DNA from: Oryzias latipes
Lineage: Eukaryota > Chordata > Actinopteri > Beloniformes > Adrianichthyidae
Length of the DNA: 64,000 nt
NCBI RefSeq assembly: GCF_002234675.1
Contig: NC_019862.2
Coordinates: 18,251,514 to 18,315,513, forward strand
Direction: 5' to 3'
Shown: positions 13,184 to 26,188 of the stretch, one piece after another
Layout of the letters: the number at the start of each line of letters is the position of its first letter
How positions within the stretch are numbered: the stretch's first letter is position 1
Translations under genes and position numbers: made by a program
The notes under the pieces: model-generated
What the model was told of the DNA's origin: nothing
Databases searched by the model: none
Seen by the model: only the letters and a program-made list of their open reading frames with translations

Positions 13184-13671
13184 AAATCACAAGCTCCGAC
13201 AAGCGTCTCATTTACATTCACTTGTATCCTGAGTCAGAATGAAAATCAAACTGAGAATGACCCAGAAAAAGTAGAAGGAAAGATGTTCTTCTTTCTTAAG
13301 CAATGTGTTCATTGCATTTGTTCCCTATGTATGTTGCTCACTGACCAAATAACCATAATGCCGACCATATTATCCAATTAAAGTTCCCAATGGTGGAGCT
13401 GAATTTACCCATCTCTGATGTGCAGAGGAAGGGCAGGAGATCAAACTGTCGATCTGGCACTGAGTGGACAGCTGATCTACCCTTCGAGCGGAAGCCATCC
13501 ATTAATATGTGCACCTGTCAGGTTTTAATGTCTCAGCCATAAATCAAATGAGTTGCAACAAGACCCGGTGTCTGTTGAGGCTGATGGCTCCAGCTAAATA
13601 TGCCACTCAAACACAAGGCAGGGGTTTGTGTCTCGTACCTCTTCCTTTATTCCTCTCCCCCTCCCCTCCCT

Positions 13672-16600
13672 TTAGCTGTAGCCGAGGTTCTCCATCTCGT
13701 TGCGATAGCGTAACTCTGACACTTTGGCTTTGTGCTGTTTGCTCTCCAGATGTTGCCTGAAGTCTGTCTCCTGTTCAGCGCCACAGTTGCACATAGAGCA
13801 GTAGAACTGTCCGCTGGGAGTCACGCACATGGCCAAGTCTCTGGGGATGCGCTGCCTCGGCCGAGGGTTGTAGTACGGCCCTGGGGAGACAAAAGATATC
13901 AAAAAGATCCTTCCAGTAAGAGAGGGATGTGTGCATTGTGGTAATTAGGAAAAACAAAAAAACTGTTATAACTATTTTGTTTTTAACTTAGTTTCTTCTC
14001 TTCCCTTCCAGTTCTTGCATTGAAAAAAAGGCATTTTTCTGCATCATTCCACTGGCCTGATCTTTAAAGTTTATCAATTTTTTTTCTTTTCCACCTGTAG
14101 ATACTTAAATATTTTTTCACACCGCTTCTCCTCCTCACTTTAATGTGGGAGCAGATAAGTCAGTAAACCTAACCCATCCTGGAAATTAAAGGGATCAGGG
14201 ACATTTCCACATTTGAATAGGGTGGCCAGAAATTGAAGGAGAAAGTCCAAACAAGGGAGATAATTACAGTCCCTGTAACCCACAAAATCAAAGAACACTG
14301 AGCAAAAATAAACACGGCCAAAACAGAACCACCATGAAACAAAAAGACGACAAGACAAATGCTCGAACAATGAAGGGTCGTCCTTAAATACACTGAGGGG
14401 GCTAATTAACTCAAATAGAAAGTTGTGGCCATTCTGAACTAAAAGCTGCTGTGACTGTGACAAAAGAATCTAAATGTTTGGAAATGTAATAATGTACACA
14501 CACAAAAGAAAGAAAGAAAGAAAAAAAACTAAACAAACAGCTTACAACCCCCCAAATTCACTCATTAATTTTATAACAAACTAAACATTCAACAAGCATA
14601 AACTGCATTGTGTTATTGAAGCAGCAATGAAATATTAAAGAGTTAAAGGCATTACTGAGAAAAAATAGTGTTGATGCATAAAGGAAACAAACAAATAAAT
14701 ATATAAACAAATAAATGGATTCAATATAATTTTAACAAAATAAATGATGACAAATTATTAAGGAATTTGCTTGAAGTTGTGTTTCAAAAAGTCTTAAAAA
14801 AATACGTCTAGATATTAACTACAGATTAGATTGTCTGATGCCACCAGGGTTGGGATTAACGCTGTCTGAGTAAAATTGCATTACTAATGGCGTTCCAAGT
14901 AAAGTAACGGAGACCATTATAGTTAGTATAAATTGTATAAATCGCAGCTGAGGAAAAATATTAAATTTATTGCTTTATTTTAACCCTTGTGCTATCTTAG
15001 ATGACCCCACCCTTACATTGACGTGTTCTCCCTACCATGACAAGGGTGGATAAAGGTGGAAAGATTTCATGTAATCCATGGACACCAGTGAAGATCACAA
15101 ATCATTGAAGAAAAAAGGTTCAGAGCACTGTCTAGTGGGTCTAGATGACCCAACTCCCAACGCTAAAGTGCCTAGGATAGCACAAGGGTTAACTGGCAAA
15201 GTAACTTGAGAAGTTACTTTTCTGAGTAACTAATTACTTCTAAGATGCAGTAACTGAGTTACTAACTCAATTATTTTTGGGCAATGTAACTAGTAACATA
15301 TAACTATTTACTTTTTTAAAGTAAGATACACAACACTTTTAGTCACATGCACTGGTCCTGATGCTGTGAGTTTTGGGCTTGTTCTGACCCGTGGAGGGTT
15401 GTAGTTGCAGCTGCATCTTAAGGGGAGCGCAGATGTGTCACAGTAACCTTGAGGCTCGTACGGTCACTTGAAGGGATGTTATGTAGTAAGTGTATCGTGA
15501 AGTATTTGTAAGGATTACACGCACTCATGACACATGGGTGACGCTGTTGTGTGGTGTCTTTACGTTGCACTTTAGTTATTATTGAGGAGCGCGTTCTGGC
15601 TCCTTACTGACTGATCAAGGTGTTGCTGCAACTCTCACTGTTTTTTGGCTGTTAAGATATGCAATATATAAATGTGTGTCACGAAAAAAGAGGCATGTTG
15701 ATAAAAAAAACTACGAAATTAAAGGAAAAAACAAAGTACAGTTTGTACTTTTGGGAAACCATAAAATATTTAACAGATATTCCTAAAATAAACAAATTAT
15801 GTATTAATCATAACCTGATTCACTTCTGTCAGATCAAATAAGGAGATGTTCAAAAAGATAAATCTATCTAGGATTAGTTCAAGGTGGACCAAGAGGATCA
15901 TTTGTTTGTTTGAAGCTGCATAAACTGCTGAAAATGACTGAAAATGAGAATGCAGCCGCAGGCAGGAGAAAAAGCTATTTTAGGGCTTGCCATCAAAAAC
16001 CTGATGACATCAGCAGTAAAAACAAGGAGGCTGATAGAGGGCGCATGAGAGAGGACAGGGAAATTTGTTTTTCTCTATATTTCTGATCTGACTTTCATTT
16101 TCAACAGACATGCTCATGCTTTTGACACAAAAGTAGAGGAGTTTGGAGTGGCAAGAAGGCAGGGTGATGACGTCGGTAAAGGGTCAATCGTTTCCTTTGC
16201 TGTATCTGTTTTCACACGTGCACAAGGGGGAGAGCAGACACTCACACAGGCAATGAAAACTGAATTGCTTTGACTTAAAGCTACAAACCCTCGAAATGTT
16301 AGTCTAAGTAATAATGAGCAGTGAAGAAAATGCTGTTAGTATTTTCCAGAAAAGGATCTAAAATTGCAAAATACTGATTCAGAGGGTAGAGATTTGGATC
16401 AAAAATGCTTCAGAGTATTAGACATAAAAATGCAGCTACTGAATATGGTTGTTTTAGACTTCAATATGTGACTTCAGATTTAGTGATAGCACTCCTCTGA
16501 ATTTATAATAGACTTTACAGCAAAAGAAAATAGTAAAATTTGTTGTCAGATGACAACGGCAGACCATGGCATTAGTTAAAATTTAATGAGAACGGAGAAG

Positions 16601-19600
16601 GAGCATCATGCAAAACAGCTAATATTTAAAATAATTATAATTAAAAAAAAAAAAGAGGTAAGAAAGTTATAAGTCATGCCAGTAAAATACAGGAGCATGA
16701 CATTGTGTCTTTCATGAAGTTAAACAGATAATGTAAAATCATGCATGTAAGCTCAGTGCATGATTTGATGACAAAACTGAGTTACAACTATCTACACAAA
16801 AACATGATGTCAGGGAAGGGAAAATAATACAATAAAAACTTAAACGCTTTAATGTAAATAAGAAAGCTGACACAGGTATTGGTAAAAAATAAGTCAAACG
16901 CCTACAGTGATGGTCTAAATGAGCTGTGTTGGTCTCATCTGCAATTTTTATTGAGTAAATATGTAGTGCACGTTTATTTATTTATATGGTAGAATACGTC
17001 ACAAAGTGCTTTGCCAAATATATAAAAGACATACTTGAAAGCCAATCCAATCCAAATGGAAAAGGAAAAAAAACAAACGTCAAAGTTTGGAGGAATCAAC
17101 CTCAAAAGGACCGTCTCCTTTTGTTCTCAGCCGAGATCAAGGAACAATCAACAAAAGACTTCTGAGTCATGTTGCTGCACGACTCTGGATTTCAAAGCAA
17201 GAATTTTCAATTAGACATCGGAACACGATCTTACATCTTATTAGCATGACATGAGTTCTGTAAATCCTCTCAGCAGTTAAGAGATGCACAACTTTGACAA
17301 GGGAAAAGGAGGAAAATTGGATGGGATATTTCTGCTACAGCTCTTGAGTGGATGAATAGTCATCTCTAACTTCCCTTCTACTGTTCTATTCTTGGCCCAG
17401 TTTTTGTCTGTTTTTTCAAATATATTTGGTTCCTTTATGGTTTAATTAAGAAATCTGATATCTTGCCAATGTTCAACATATTTTTCTTAGTTGTTTAAAG
17501 AAAACCAACACACTAGAATGTGTGTACTATTTGGAATTTTAGCTGTATTTAGAGTGCTACCCACAATAAAATGAATTACATTTGTTACAAAATATTTCAC
17601 AAGTATCAAAAGAAAGATAACTATTTTATGCTGCTCTTTATCACTTAATATCTGGCTCATGAAGGTTTCCCTGAAGAACACACACTCTTGTAAATAATAA
17701 AAGAAAGATAATAAAAAATACCCCCTAGTAATATTATTACATAAACAACAAGACAGAAATGGTTAAAATATCAATAAAGACTTTTTAGTCAAATCACATT
17801 TTTATAAAGCTCTACTTAAAGGAGTATATTAGCTTCCAGCTATAAACTTAGGAAGTTGTATAGCCACTGATGTAATATTTTTTTTATCCTTGTGATATTG
17901 TTTGGAAATAAAAATCTTCACTGATGTGATTTTGTGACCTAAAAAAACACGTTTTAGTTGCATACCGTACTTATCGGTAAAAGCTGTTTTGGCAGATTTC
18001 ACTTTCCCAATGTTTGTAATGTGTTGGAAAAGGGGTCAAAAGTTCTTCAAACGTTTTTATACAAGACATGAACTACATGATTTAAAAAAAACTACATTAT
18101 TTGATATAGAAGCAGGTCTTTTCATGTCAAATAATTTTGTTGCAACCGTTTTAAATTCTTACCTTGCATGGTAGCAGCCATCTGAGGACTGCGGCGGTTT
18201 TTCACCAGTCTGTATTCACTGCCATCTTTTCGGTTTCTTCTTGGGACTGTCTCAGTGCTGCTTTCTCTATGTCAGGCACAGACAGAATCACGATAAGTTT
18301 GTCAAACAGAGGAAAAGAGTACAAAACAATCCTTTTTAGTTTAAATTTTTGTTGAATATCTTTCAACAAAAATTCCAGTTAACTGCACTTTGAGTGTGAC
18401 TTTGTGACAGTTGCATATCCCCTATTTTTCTGAAATAAACCTAATTTTATCCATGCACGTTTGTTTTGGAGGACATTCAAAACCTCTGATGTCAACAATT
18501 CACAGGCTATGGTGAAACACATTGTCCACAGTACACTAAGCAAGCTACTTAGATGTTCAGGAAGTATTTCAACTTAGGTTAGAGGCAGATAGCACACACA
18601 TTTTGCATTCTCAAAACATTTTGACATCAGGCAACACTAAGTGCAGTCTTTTCCACACTAGAAATGCTACGGCAAGACTGACTGGAATGGAAATTGATGA
18701 GCACCGTGTGTCTTAGCATGGGCATCTATGTTTGTCTACACATGCATTTAGTGTCATCAGAATTCACTGTATAACAAAAAAAAAAACCCTTTTAGGGTAA
18801 ATTTTATTTAGTTTTACATTATTATTATTAACCAAAAAGAAATCATCTCCATTTGCTCTCAATAGATAATTTCTTGAACCGTTTAACTTTACAGTGATGA
18901 TGTAACATATACTGTTTTTTTTTTTGCTGCCGTGCCTATTTATATCCTTAAAATACTTCTTGCAAAAAAACGAAAAAATTTCATCATGAATGAATATAAA
19001 AACTTCCCTTAAACAAATGCAGGCAGTCGTTGGAGTTACTTTACTGAACCTCTTGAAAAGAAGAAACAAAGTACTTTTTGACCATGCTAATACTGCGAAG
19101 TCAGGCTGCAGCACTTGTTGCCTGTGAACTATATATAATGAGAATTTTATCTATTCTGATCATTTTATTTTATTATTACATATTTGACATTGCATTTTCA
19201 CGCAAACGAGGGTGTGGTCTTTTGAATGACAGCAGTTTGGGTTTACGTGACATTTGTGCATTTAGTACTAAGCCTTAAACTGCTTTTGGCCTCCAAAAAT
19301 TTAATTTGACAATTTAACTCTGCACATTTTGATCTGATGTACTTCCTGTTTTATATTTTTGAATGCAGCTGAACATATCCTAACAAAAGCCTGAATAGCT
19401 GAGTATAAAAAAAGCTTGTTGCCAGTAAACAATTAAGACTTTATCCATACTTACATGTTGTTAGAGTTCTGTTGGGCCTCGGCCAGTCGTAGCCTCTTTG
19501 CATGGTTCTTGCCTTGGTAGTGAGCCTGTGCGACTGCCAGGGAGCTGAAGGAGGCGTCACACAGTTTGCAATAGTCGTTTTCTGTAGCCAAGATGACTCG

Positions 19601-22600
19601 GGGTGCCCCCTTATACAGCCCCTGTGGCCACGAGACAGAGCGGTGCAGTGTTTGTGGTCAGTTAGGGAGCAAACACACCAAAAAAAGAAAAATGTTCATG
19701 GCCACCAGATGTTTTTTTATTTCATTTAGAAAATCACCTTCAAGACCTTATTAACTATTACTAATATGAAATGTCTTAAGGTTTCAGTTTAAGCGTATTT
19801 TGAATTTAGATTTTCTCTTTGAGACTTTTCAGGTTTAAGAAAAAATGATTTGGTGCTTTCTTGTGTCAAAAACCTCAACAGGTGTTGATGCAGACAGAGA
19901 TAAATATAATAATGACTCATCCTGTCATGGTGTTAAAGTTGAGCCTTACTTGCTTTCCAGCATCAGCATCTCCGGATCCTAAGACGAACCCCGTCTGACC
20001 CACACCTTCAAGGGCTTCTGGGATTCTGATTGCTGGCGGCTGTTTACTACCAGCGTAGAAGTTTCGTAACTTTTTACTGTGGTTCTTTCCCTTAAGAGAA
20101 GGAACAGTTTTGGTTTATTTAGTTCATTTGGTTGAATCACATTAATATGCAGCCATCTTTGAAATCACCTGGTAGTGAGCCTGTGCCTGCTGTGCAGAGT
20201 TGAGTGTAACGTTGCAGAGTTTACAATACAGTGGTTTACAAAGTTCTTCCAAGCCCATAGAGTCTTCTTGCTCCTCCATCCCCACTGATGAACCCTCATC
20301 AATGTCCAGCTCACTGGGTGGGGCTGCCTGAGCTGGTGGTGGACCGCATGCAGGCCTGGACACTGGGGCTGGGATTAAGGCTGGTCCTGGCGGCCTTGGG
20401 AGCATCTGGGAAGCCCCAGGGCTTGGAGTAGGAGTTGATGATAAAGAGCTTGGAGGAAGGGAAAATCGTCCGGCCGCTTGCGTCACTACAGTCGGGGGCA
20501 CCAATGCTCGGGCGGGAGTCAAATGTGGAGGCCCCAGCTGCTGTGTCAGATCAATTGTGGGACGTAGTATTGCCTGAGTGGGGTTTCCAGGTGGAGGTCC
20601 GAGAGTGTGTGCCATTGGGGGTTGCCCTGGGGGCATCGGAGGGGGGCCCAAGGTGTGTTGTGGGGTAATAGGTGGAGGTCTTAAAGTGTGAGAGGCAGTT
20701 AAGTGAGCTCCTAGACCCTGGGCAGGACCCATTGTCGGCGGTCCGATTGCCTGAGCAGGGTTAATGTGTGGTAAGCCAAGAGGTTGTGTAGGTGCCATTG
20801 GCGGAGGCCCCAAAGGGTGAAGGGAGTCCATGTGTTGGAAAGGCTGCTGGGGATGGCTAAACAAACTCAAAGGAGGCTTCATCATGGCTTCAGTACCTGT
20901 GGGTGTCAAAATATTTTCAGTTAAAGTTTAATAGTTTTTGGACCCTTGAAGAAAGCCTTCTGCTATGTTCACACTGGGTATGTGACTGACATGGTGTATT
21001 ACAGAACATTTAAGTTTTGAAACAATACACTGTCCTTGCTTTGCAAAGAGAAGTATCAAATTGAAATTTTTGTCCTAAAATTCACACCTTGGTCTTATTG
21101 GTTTCATCAAGATACTTTAGAAGATTATTTGGATTTTATTCTGGTAGCATGCAAGTATGCATCCTCACATGACCAAATGTTAAATACAGATTACAGATTT
21201 CACATTTTGGAGAGTTTTGAGAGTAAAGGAAAGTCTTTAGTGAGCTCTATGAGCTTATCATGTATAAGTGCTTGGACTTGTCTATAGTAAGTGATGTTGT
21301 TTTTTCTACTTTTTCTTTGTCTAAGTGCATCCTTGCAGAGCTGTTAAAGTGGTTGTGATCTTTATCTGGTTCAGCACAAAAATAACATAGAGAGCAAAGT
21401 TGTGAGTTTGTGATCATATGAACTGGTGTTTGATGCCTGCTTAGGGGTTTATTTGGGGAAAAAAAACAAAAAAACGTAAAACATTAATGCAACTGTCAGA
21501 ATTCTGCAAGAAATGTTAGCTAGCATAGACTACTGGTTGACCAAGCTAATATTTTGTGAACCTAAACAGGAGGAAGTGGATAAAGAAGATTGAAATGAAG
21601 AAAACATGTCCAACATCAGGTTTCCAGAGCGGTATATAGTTAAACAAAAACAGCAAATATGTACTTGTTTTACTGACTTAAATTGTGATGCTAACTGGCT
21701 TAAAAAGTTCTTGAATACTTGTTTATTAAGGTTACTGTCCACTGCCAGATGGAAACCCTGCGTTGAGGAGTAATGTTAAGAGATGGTTGAATGGAAAAAC
21801 ATATCTACACCGAGGAGGTTTACACTTGAGCAGACATCACAAAGATCAGTCTGCGCCTGCAGTGCCTGCAGTCATGCATACAGGACATCAAACATACACA
21901 CACATAGAGGCACTGACAAGATTATCCAGGACTTCTATGTAAACGTGTGCACACTGTGGTGTGTAGAATGAATTAAAAAAAATAACGTGAAAAGAAATGT
22001 GTGAGTTACACATGGGTGCATGTGTGTGTAGTCAAGTGATAAACTAAATACAGTATATTGTAAAGCTATTGAAGGCCAACAGCTGGGTTAGAACTTACTG
22101 CACTGGCAGCTTTTGTTTGGACTCCAATCAGATGGCCAACACTAGTGAATCATGGACCCAAAATAAAACCCTGCAGTGTTTGTGTTTCCAACTGTTGTTC
22201 CCTGTCAGTTTGTCTGTCCCGCACCCTGTCTGCCATCCGGCCAGGCTGGCCTCAGCAGAAAAGTATGCTGGACTGCACACGGACCCTTACCATGAGTCAT
22301 GTCAACTGCAAGATGAGCCGGTAACAGTCCCATCCAATCTAGCTGCAATGCCAATAAAGTTCTGCTGTGTGACATATAAATAAATGCTACTACTTTGTTG
22401 CTTGCAAGTGCACTTTATTCTGCTCGTCAAGTCTTATGTATTGCACTTTCTGGAGTTTATAAGACTTAACATCACCAAGGAGAGTCAAGAACTATTTATT
22501 ATTAGTAAATGAAGCAGAAGACGTTTGAAATTGGCAACTCAGTGGGTGGATGGCTGAGTAAAAGCAGCCCAAACAGTACCATGTAACAAACTGTAGTTTT

Positions 22601-25340
22601 TGTTTTTTTATATCAAAAATCTACTACAGTTTAAAATTATTACATGAATATCATTGGTTTTTAAATTGATATTTTTTTATTTCATTTATTACCATTAAAT
22701 TTCCCTTAAATATTTCCATTCATTTATTTATACCTTCATTTTTTCATTTATTTTTCAAAATAAATGTTGGGTTTCAGTTTATAAGGTTCAATTGTGATAG
22801 TTAATGTTGTACTTAGATGGAAATAAAAACATTTATTTACCAAGTCACATTTACTTATTAGTATTTACAAGTACAGTGGTCTCTCGTTTACTGCAGGAGT
22901 TACATTTTAAAAATAACCCAAAATCTGCAAAGCAATTTTACAATTTTTATTGATGTTTTAGGGCTGTAAACCCTAAACACAATAACTATACACTATATTT
23001 ATTTTTGTCAGGCAGACATTAACATTTCCACACTTTTCTCTCGTTTAAACTCACTAAGTTCAAACCTTTGTGGAAAAAAACGAATTTTGACAAGAAGACA
23101 CAGCATAGAGAAGATTGATTGACAATAATCTGTAGTCAATCAAGACACAGAACACACTGCTCTGTAAAAAAATACAAAAAAAACAAGCAAACTGCTGGCC
23201 ACAAAAGATGAACCACATTTCAGTGATGGGACTGTAAAAATGCCGGTTAAAGGAAGAACATTAGTTAATTTGATCCATAACTCTGCTATATTCAGATTAA
23301 TGATCCTCAGGGACACTGAAGCTTGTTTGGCACTCTTAAACATATTTTTGTAAATTAAATTATTTCCTTTTTTCAGGAGAAAATTTGGAAATGGACACAA
23401 TAACAAAAGACACAATGAGAGTCAGCTATTAGGGTAAAAACTGCAATATGGAAACCCAAAATAGGGAAATTAAAGTAAATTATTTCCAAAACAGGCAGCA
23501 TTCAACATTTAAACACAATAAGAAATAGTTTTAATTATTTTTATTGAAAATAGTAAAATAAAAAACTTACAAAAGATTAAATTTTCCTTCCCTTTATACT
23601 GGTTCCTTTTGTCTTTCCAATGCTTTACCTTGTAATCACTGGTTCAACTTTTCAGGCAGTGCAAAGAGAAAAATAAAATCTTCCTTTTGAACAGTAGGCA
23701 GATGAGGGAGAGCAATCAACTGTTTATTCATCAAATGTGTGCAATATTAGACCAAACTACCAGAGAGCAAAATGTTCAGCAACTTGACATTACTGGGAAA
23801 TCTGATGTTTTGGCTCTCTTGGCTTGCCATGAGCTTGCAAAGTTGTATGTGCTTATAAAATAGTCACAGCCATGGGTCCTTAAATTACCAGTCTAAAATC
23901 CTTTTTTGCTCTAAATTTGAGGCTAAAAACTGAACTATTAACTTTGAACATCATATTCAGAATAATGTCATATTAAGCCACAAAGTCCAAACCATCGGGC
24001 AATCAGTGGATTTGCAGCAGATATGATATGTACCATCCTTTTAATCTGCTGTTGGTTCAAAAGATGTCAAGCTAATCAAAACTGTCAGCATGGGCGTTCA
24101 TGAGTCAGTCAGCCATCAGAATGGTCTGAGCTCAACTCTGGAATTTGTATCATGCTGTGAACCTGAAAACAAAATGCCGCTTGTATCTTAAAGCCTTTCC
24201 ATTTCCCAGTCTCTACTGAGAATCTTTAAATAGGCCAAGTGTTCATTTTCTCTAGAGTTTCTCTTGCCCTACTGTGTTGTGTCACATCAATTATGGAGCA
24301 ATGAGAAGCACATGCCTCCTGCACTTTTTCAATATGCTTCGCTGGACATTGAACAACCAGTTCACTGCAAATACCAAACATGTCCGATTGCAATGTGTAA
24401 TTCACCTCCTGTACCCTTACAGTATTCCACCATCTCCTCTTAGTGCTTCTAATCAACCTTTCTTTTTTCTAAAGGACTAAAAGCACTAGTCATCTGGCCT
24501 ACATGCATTACCATCTTGTTATTACTGTGATAATATCCACCCCCCACTTAGTACAAACAGCTCTTGCAGCATCCACCTTTTAAAAGGCTTTATATCACGC
24601 TACAGTCTGATGTACATTTGTTTTTAACTAATATTGATTAAGATGTATTATCAAAAATCTGGAAACATTTAGACATTGATTTGAAAATATAGATTAATTT
24701 CACATCTGAAAAGCTCCGGTGATTGTGGTTATGGTGTAGTCTCATTTGATTTTCTCTAAAAAATAATCAAAGGCAGTTTCACAAGGGATGGCTTAGTGAG
24801 CTGTATATGGCATTTATATAGATCAGTAATACATTATGGTTGTGCAGGTGCATCTTCATGATTCACTACATGGCAATTTTTTATAATCTTTAGCAAGGCG
24901 TGCATTTTAAAAATGCCTCAAACTGACATGAGCAAAGTGGGGTGCAAGGTTGTGATTTTTTCACCTTTTCTGCTCACTTTTTTTTTTACCAAAACGTTTA
25001 GGATGTTCATGCGTGAGATCAAACGGAAGGTCTCTTGCAGCACCTAGGACCACGCACCTTGGATTTTGCACCGCAGCATCCGCGCTGAAGCATGTTGGCT
25101 GATTAAAGAAGATGACTGCGCTGCCTGTGTAACCCTCCTTTACTTAACACCCACCTTCCACTGTGTAACACATCTGCAGTCGTTTGATTCCTCTCAATTT
25201 GCCTTTTTTTTCTTACCTGGTAATTGTGCAAAATAATGGCTGCTGTCACCGTAGCGGACGGGCTGCGAAGTGTAGTTTGGGCAGAACCCCGCACTCTGGT
25301 AATAGGCTGCATCCCCGCTCCTGAGCTGCAACGCCATCAT
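13672..25340 (-). CDS. zmat3: Zinc finger matrin-type protein 3 (Wig-1 / ZMAT3)
   Basis: Six coding exons, in transcript order: 25340-25217, 20896-20169, 20090-19950, 19621-19455, 18266-18163 and 13880-13672. All junctions are GT-AG and keep frame, giving 490 aa. Three matrin-type C2H2 fingers match human ZMAT3: YCKLCNVTLNS..HYQGKNH near 265-293, YCKLCDASFSS..HYQGKNH near 347-375, and YCSMCN..FRQHLESKQH near 447-475. The segment GPYYNPRPRQRIPRDLAMC and the end NEMENLGYS are nearly human. ZMAT3 binds double-stranded and AU-rich RNA in the nucleus, affects mRNA stability and splicing, and is a p53 target in mammals. The start lies in the far 5' exon: ATG ATG GCG opens a frame of 41 codons that joins G|GT into exon 2, so the MMKPP methionine in exon 2 is internal. 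The N-terminus is about 200 residues longer than in the 289-aa human protein and rich in Pro-Gly repeats. It is head-to-head with pik3ca, as in human. Confidence 0.95.
14844..15337. mobile_element. hAT-like non-autonomous element, interrupted by a second MITE
   Basis: The left end reads CAGGGTTGGGATTAACG and the right end ends in ACACAACACT, a degraded terminal-inverted-repeat pair of the kind seen in fish hAT elements. The interior is rich in GTAACT/AGTTAC motifs in both orientations, so it folds back on itself. It carries no coding capacity. The element at 14984-15188 sits inside it. It lies in the last zmat3 intron. Ends are approximate. Confidence 0.6.
14984..15188. mobile_element. piggyBac-like MITE with TTAA target duplication
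   Basis: This 205-bp element starts CCCTTGTGCTATC and ends GATAGCACAAGGG, perfect 13-bp inverted ends. It is flanked by TTAA at 14980-14983 and 15189-15192. CCC ends with a TTAA target site are the hallmark of the piggyBac superfamily. It has no ORF, so it is a passenger moved by a transposase encoded elsewhere. It is inserted in the hAT-like element above. Confidence 0.85.
20480..20850 (-). repeat. zmat3: Degenerate coding tandem repeat in zmat3 exon 2 (Pro-Gly rich)
   Basis: Exon 2 encodes about ten imperfect units of 10-15 residues around LGPP(P)M.P.Q (for example LGPPPMAPTQP, IGPPTMGPAQ, LGPPPMPPGQ, LGPPHLTPAR). The DNA is a diverged minisatellite of about 30-45 bp per unit. It accounts for most of the extra length relative to human ZMAT3. 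The segment is expected to be disordered. The reading frame is intact throughout. Confidence 0.75.
22873..23260. mobile_element. pogo/Tigger-like non-autonomous DNA repeat, copy 1
   Basis: It starts CAGTGGTCTCTCGTTTACTG after a TA dinucleotide, like the ends of pogo/Tigger-type elements. The interior blocks (ACTTTTCTCTCGTTTAAACTC, AGATTGATTGACAA, ACACAGAACA) recur at 53805-54220. It lies in zmat3 intron 1 and has no ORF. The class is inferred from the end sequence, and the right boundary is approximate. Confidence 0.55.
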
Positions 25341-25460
25341 CGCAGGAACATCCCTCCGCCAACTTCTCTCCAAAAAACCGGGTGGTCAGGCAGGATGACA
25401 GTCCCTACCCGCGCAGACAATCATCCTCTCACCGGAGGGGAGACCTGCGGATGAGAGAGA
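25341..25460 (-). promoter_or_regulatory. zmat3: zmat3 5'UTR and probable core promoter region, with a short uORF
   Basis: GC and CpG content rises just upstream of the zmat3 start codon, typical of a CpG promoter. A four-codon uORF (ATG at 25351, reading MFLR then stop) overlaps the double ATG of the main frame, so it could reduce initiation there. No TATA box was seen. The transcription start is not determinable from sequence. Confidence 0.5.
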
Positions 25461-26048
25461 CACGCAAGAGAAGACAAACGCGGGGAATGCGGGTCGGGTG
25501 CCAACAGTAGTCTTTGTGTTTTGGTATGAGAATTCGACAAGCATCTTGTCAACACGCGTAAAACCAGATTTATTTAAAGACGGATGTCAAGCTAGGATTT
25601 CTCCGGCTTCCCCTTTCATCTTGGTACAGTCCATTTCCGATGCCACTGCTGCTTCTTTGCATGGGTGGCAAAAATGTCACTTTGTGGGAATAGATGTTGC
25701 ACCTCTAAAGTACACTAAGATCCCACGAGCTGGCAATTGATAAACCGAAAACCTTCATAAAGACTAGTGGTGACGGCCATAACACTAAAGCACGTGCACA
25801 TGATATCAACAACTCTAATCATAATAATAGTAATAATAATCACAGGAGATGGCTTAAAAATATGTGTATTTTAACCAAATTGTGTTAATTGTACAGCAGT
25901 CATAAGTATGACGGTAAAATGTTGATCTAAATTAAATCTTTAATCTAAACTTTGATCCCAGAGGTGTGCAGCCTTTTACACTAAAAGAGCAATTTGGTCC
26001 AATTTCCTTCAGACCAGCAAGAGCCCAAACTCCCACTTCAGTGTTTAG

Positions 26049-26188
<140 letters not shown>

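Larger units (their letters stand above)
5843..13671. other. Gene-free stretch: 3' end of the RNF14-like gene, then probable long zmat3 3'UTR
   Basis: I see no protein-coding gene here. A plus-strand AATAAA at 6641-6646 could end the RNF14-like transcript. The right half lies directly downstream of the zmat3 stop on the minus strand. Mammalian ZMAT3 has a 3'UTR of several kilobases, so much of about 8.8-13.7 kb may be 3'UTR; minus-strand AATAAA candidates (TTTATT on the plus strand) occur near 8.82 kb. The open frames of 60-90 codons have no recognisable domain and are scattered on both strands. The segment at about 6280-6640 is richer in CpG than its surroundings and has a 74-codon plus-strand frame (6413-6637) that I do not recognise. 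Confidence 0.5.

Noticed and set aside
14140-14463. 107-codon minus-strand frame in a zmat3 intron
   Set aside because: Hydrophobic Phe/Cys-rich composition from AT-rich DNA, intronic and without a known motif. It may be part of an old repeat, but nothing supports a gene.
20435-20668. 77-codon plus-strand frame over zmat3 exon 2
   Set aside because: Antisense shadow of the Pro-Gly repeat exon.
25536-25550. GACAAG-CAT-CTTGTC palindrome near the zmat3 promoter as a p53 response element
   Set aside because: It contains CAAG and CTTG cores, but the flanking purine/pyrimidine positions do not fit two p53 half-sites. Mammalian ZMAT3 is a p53 target, so it was considered, but the match is weak.
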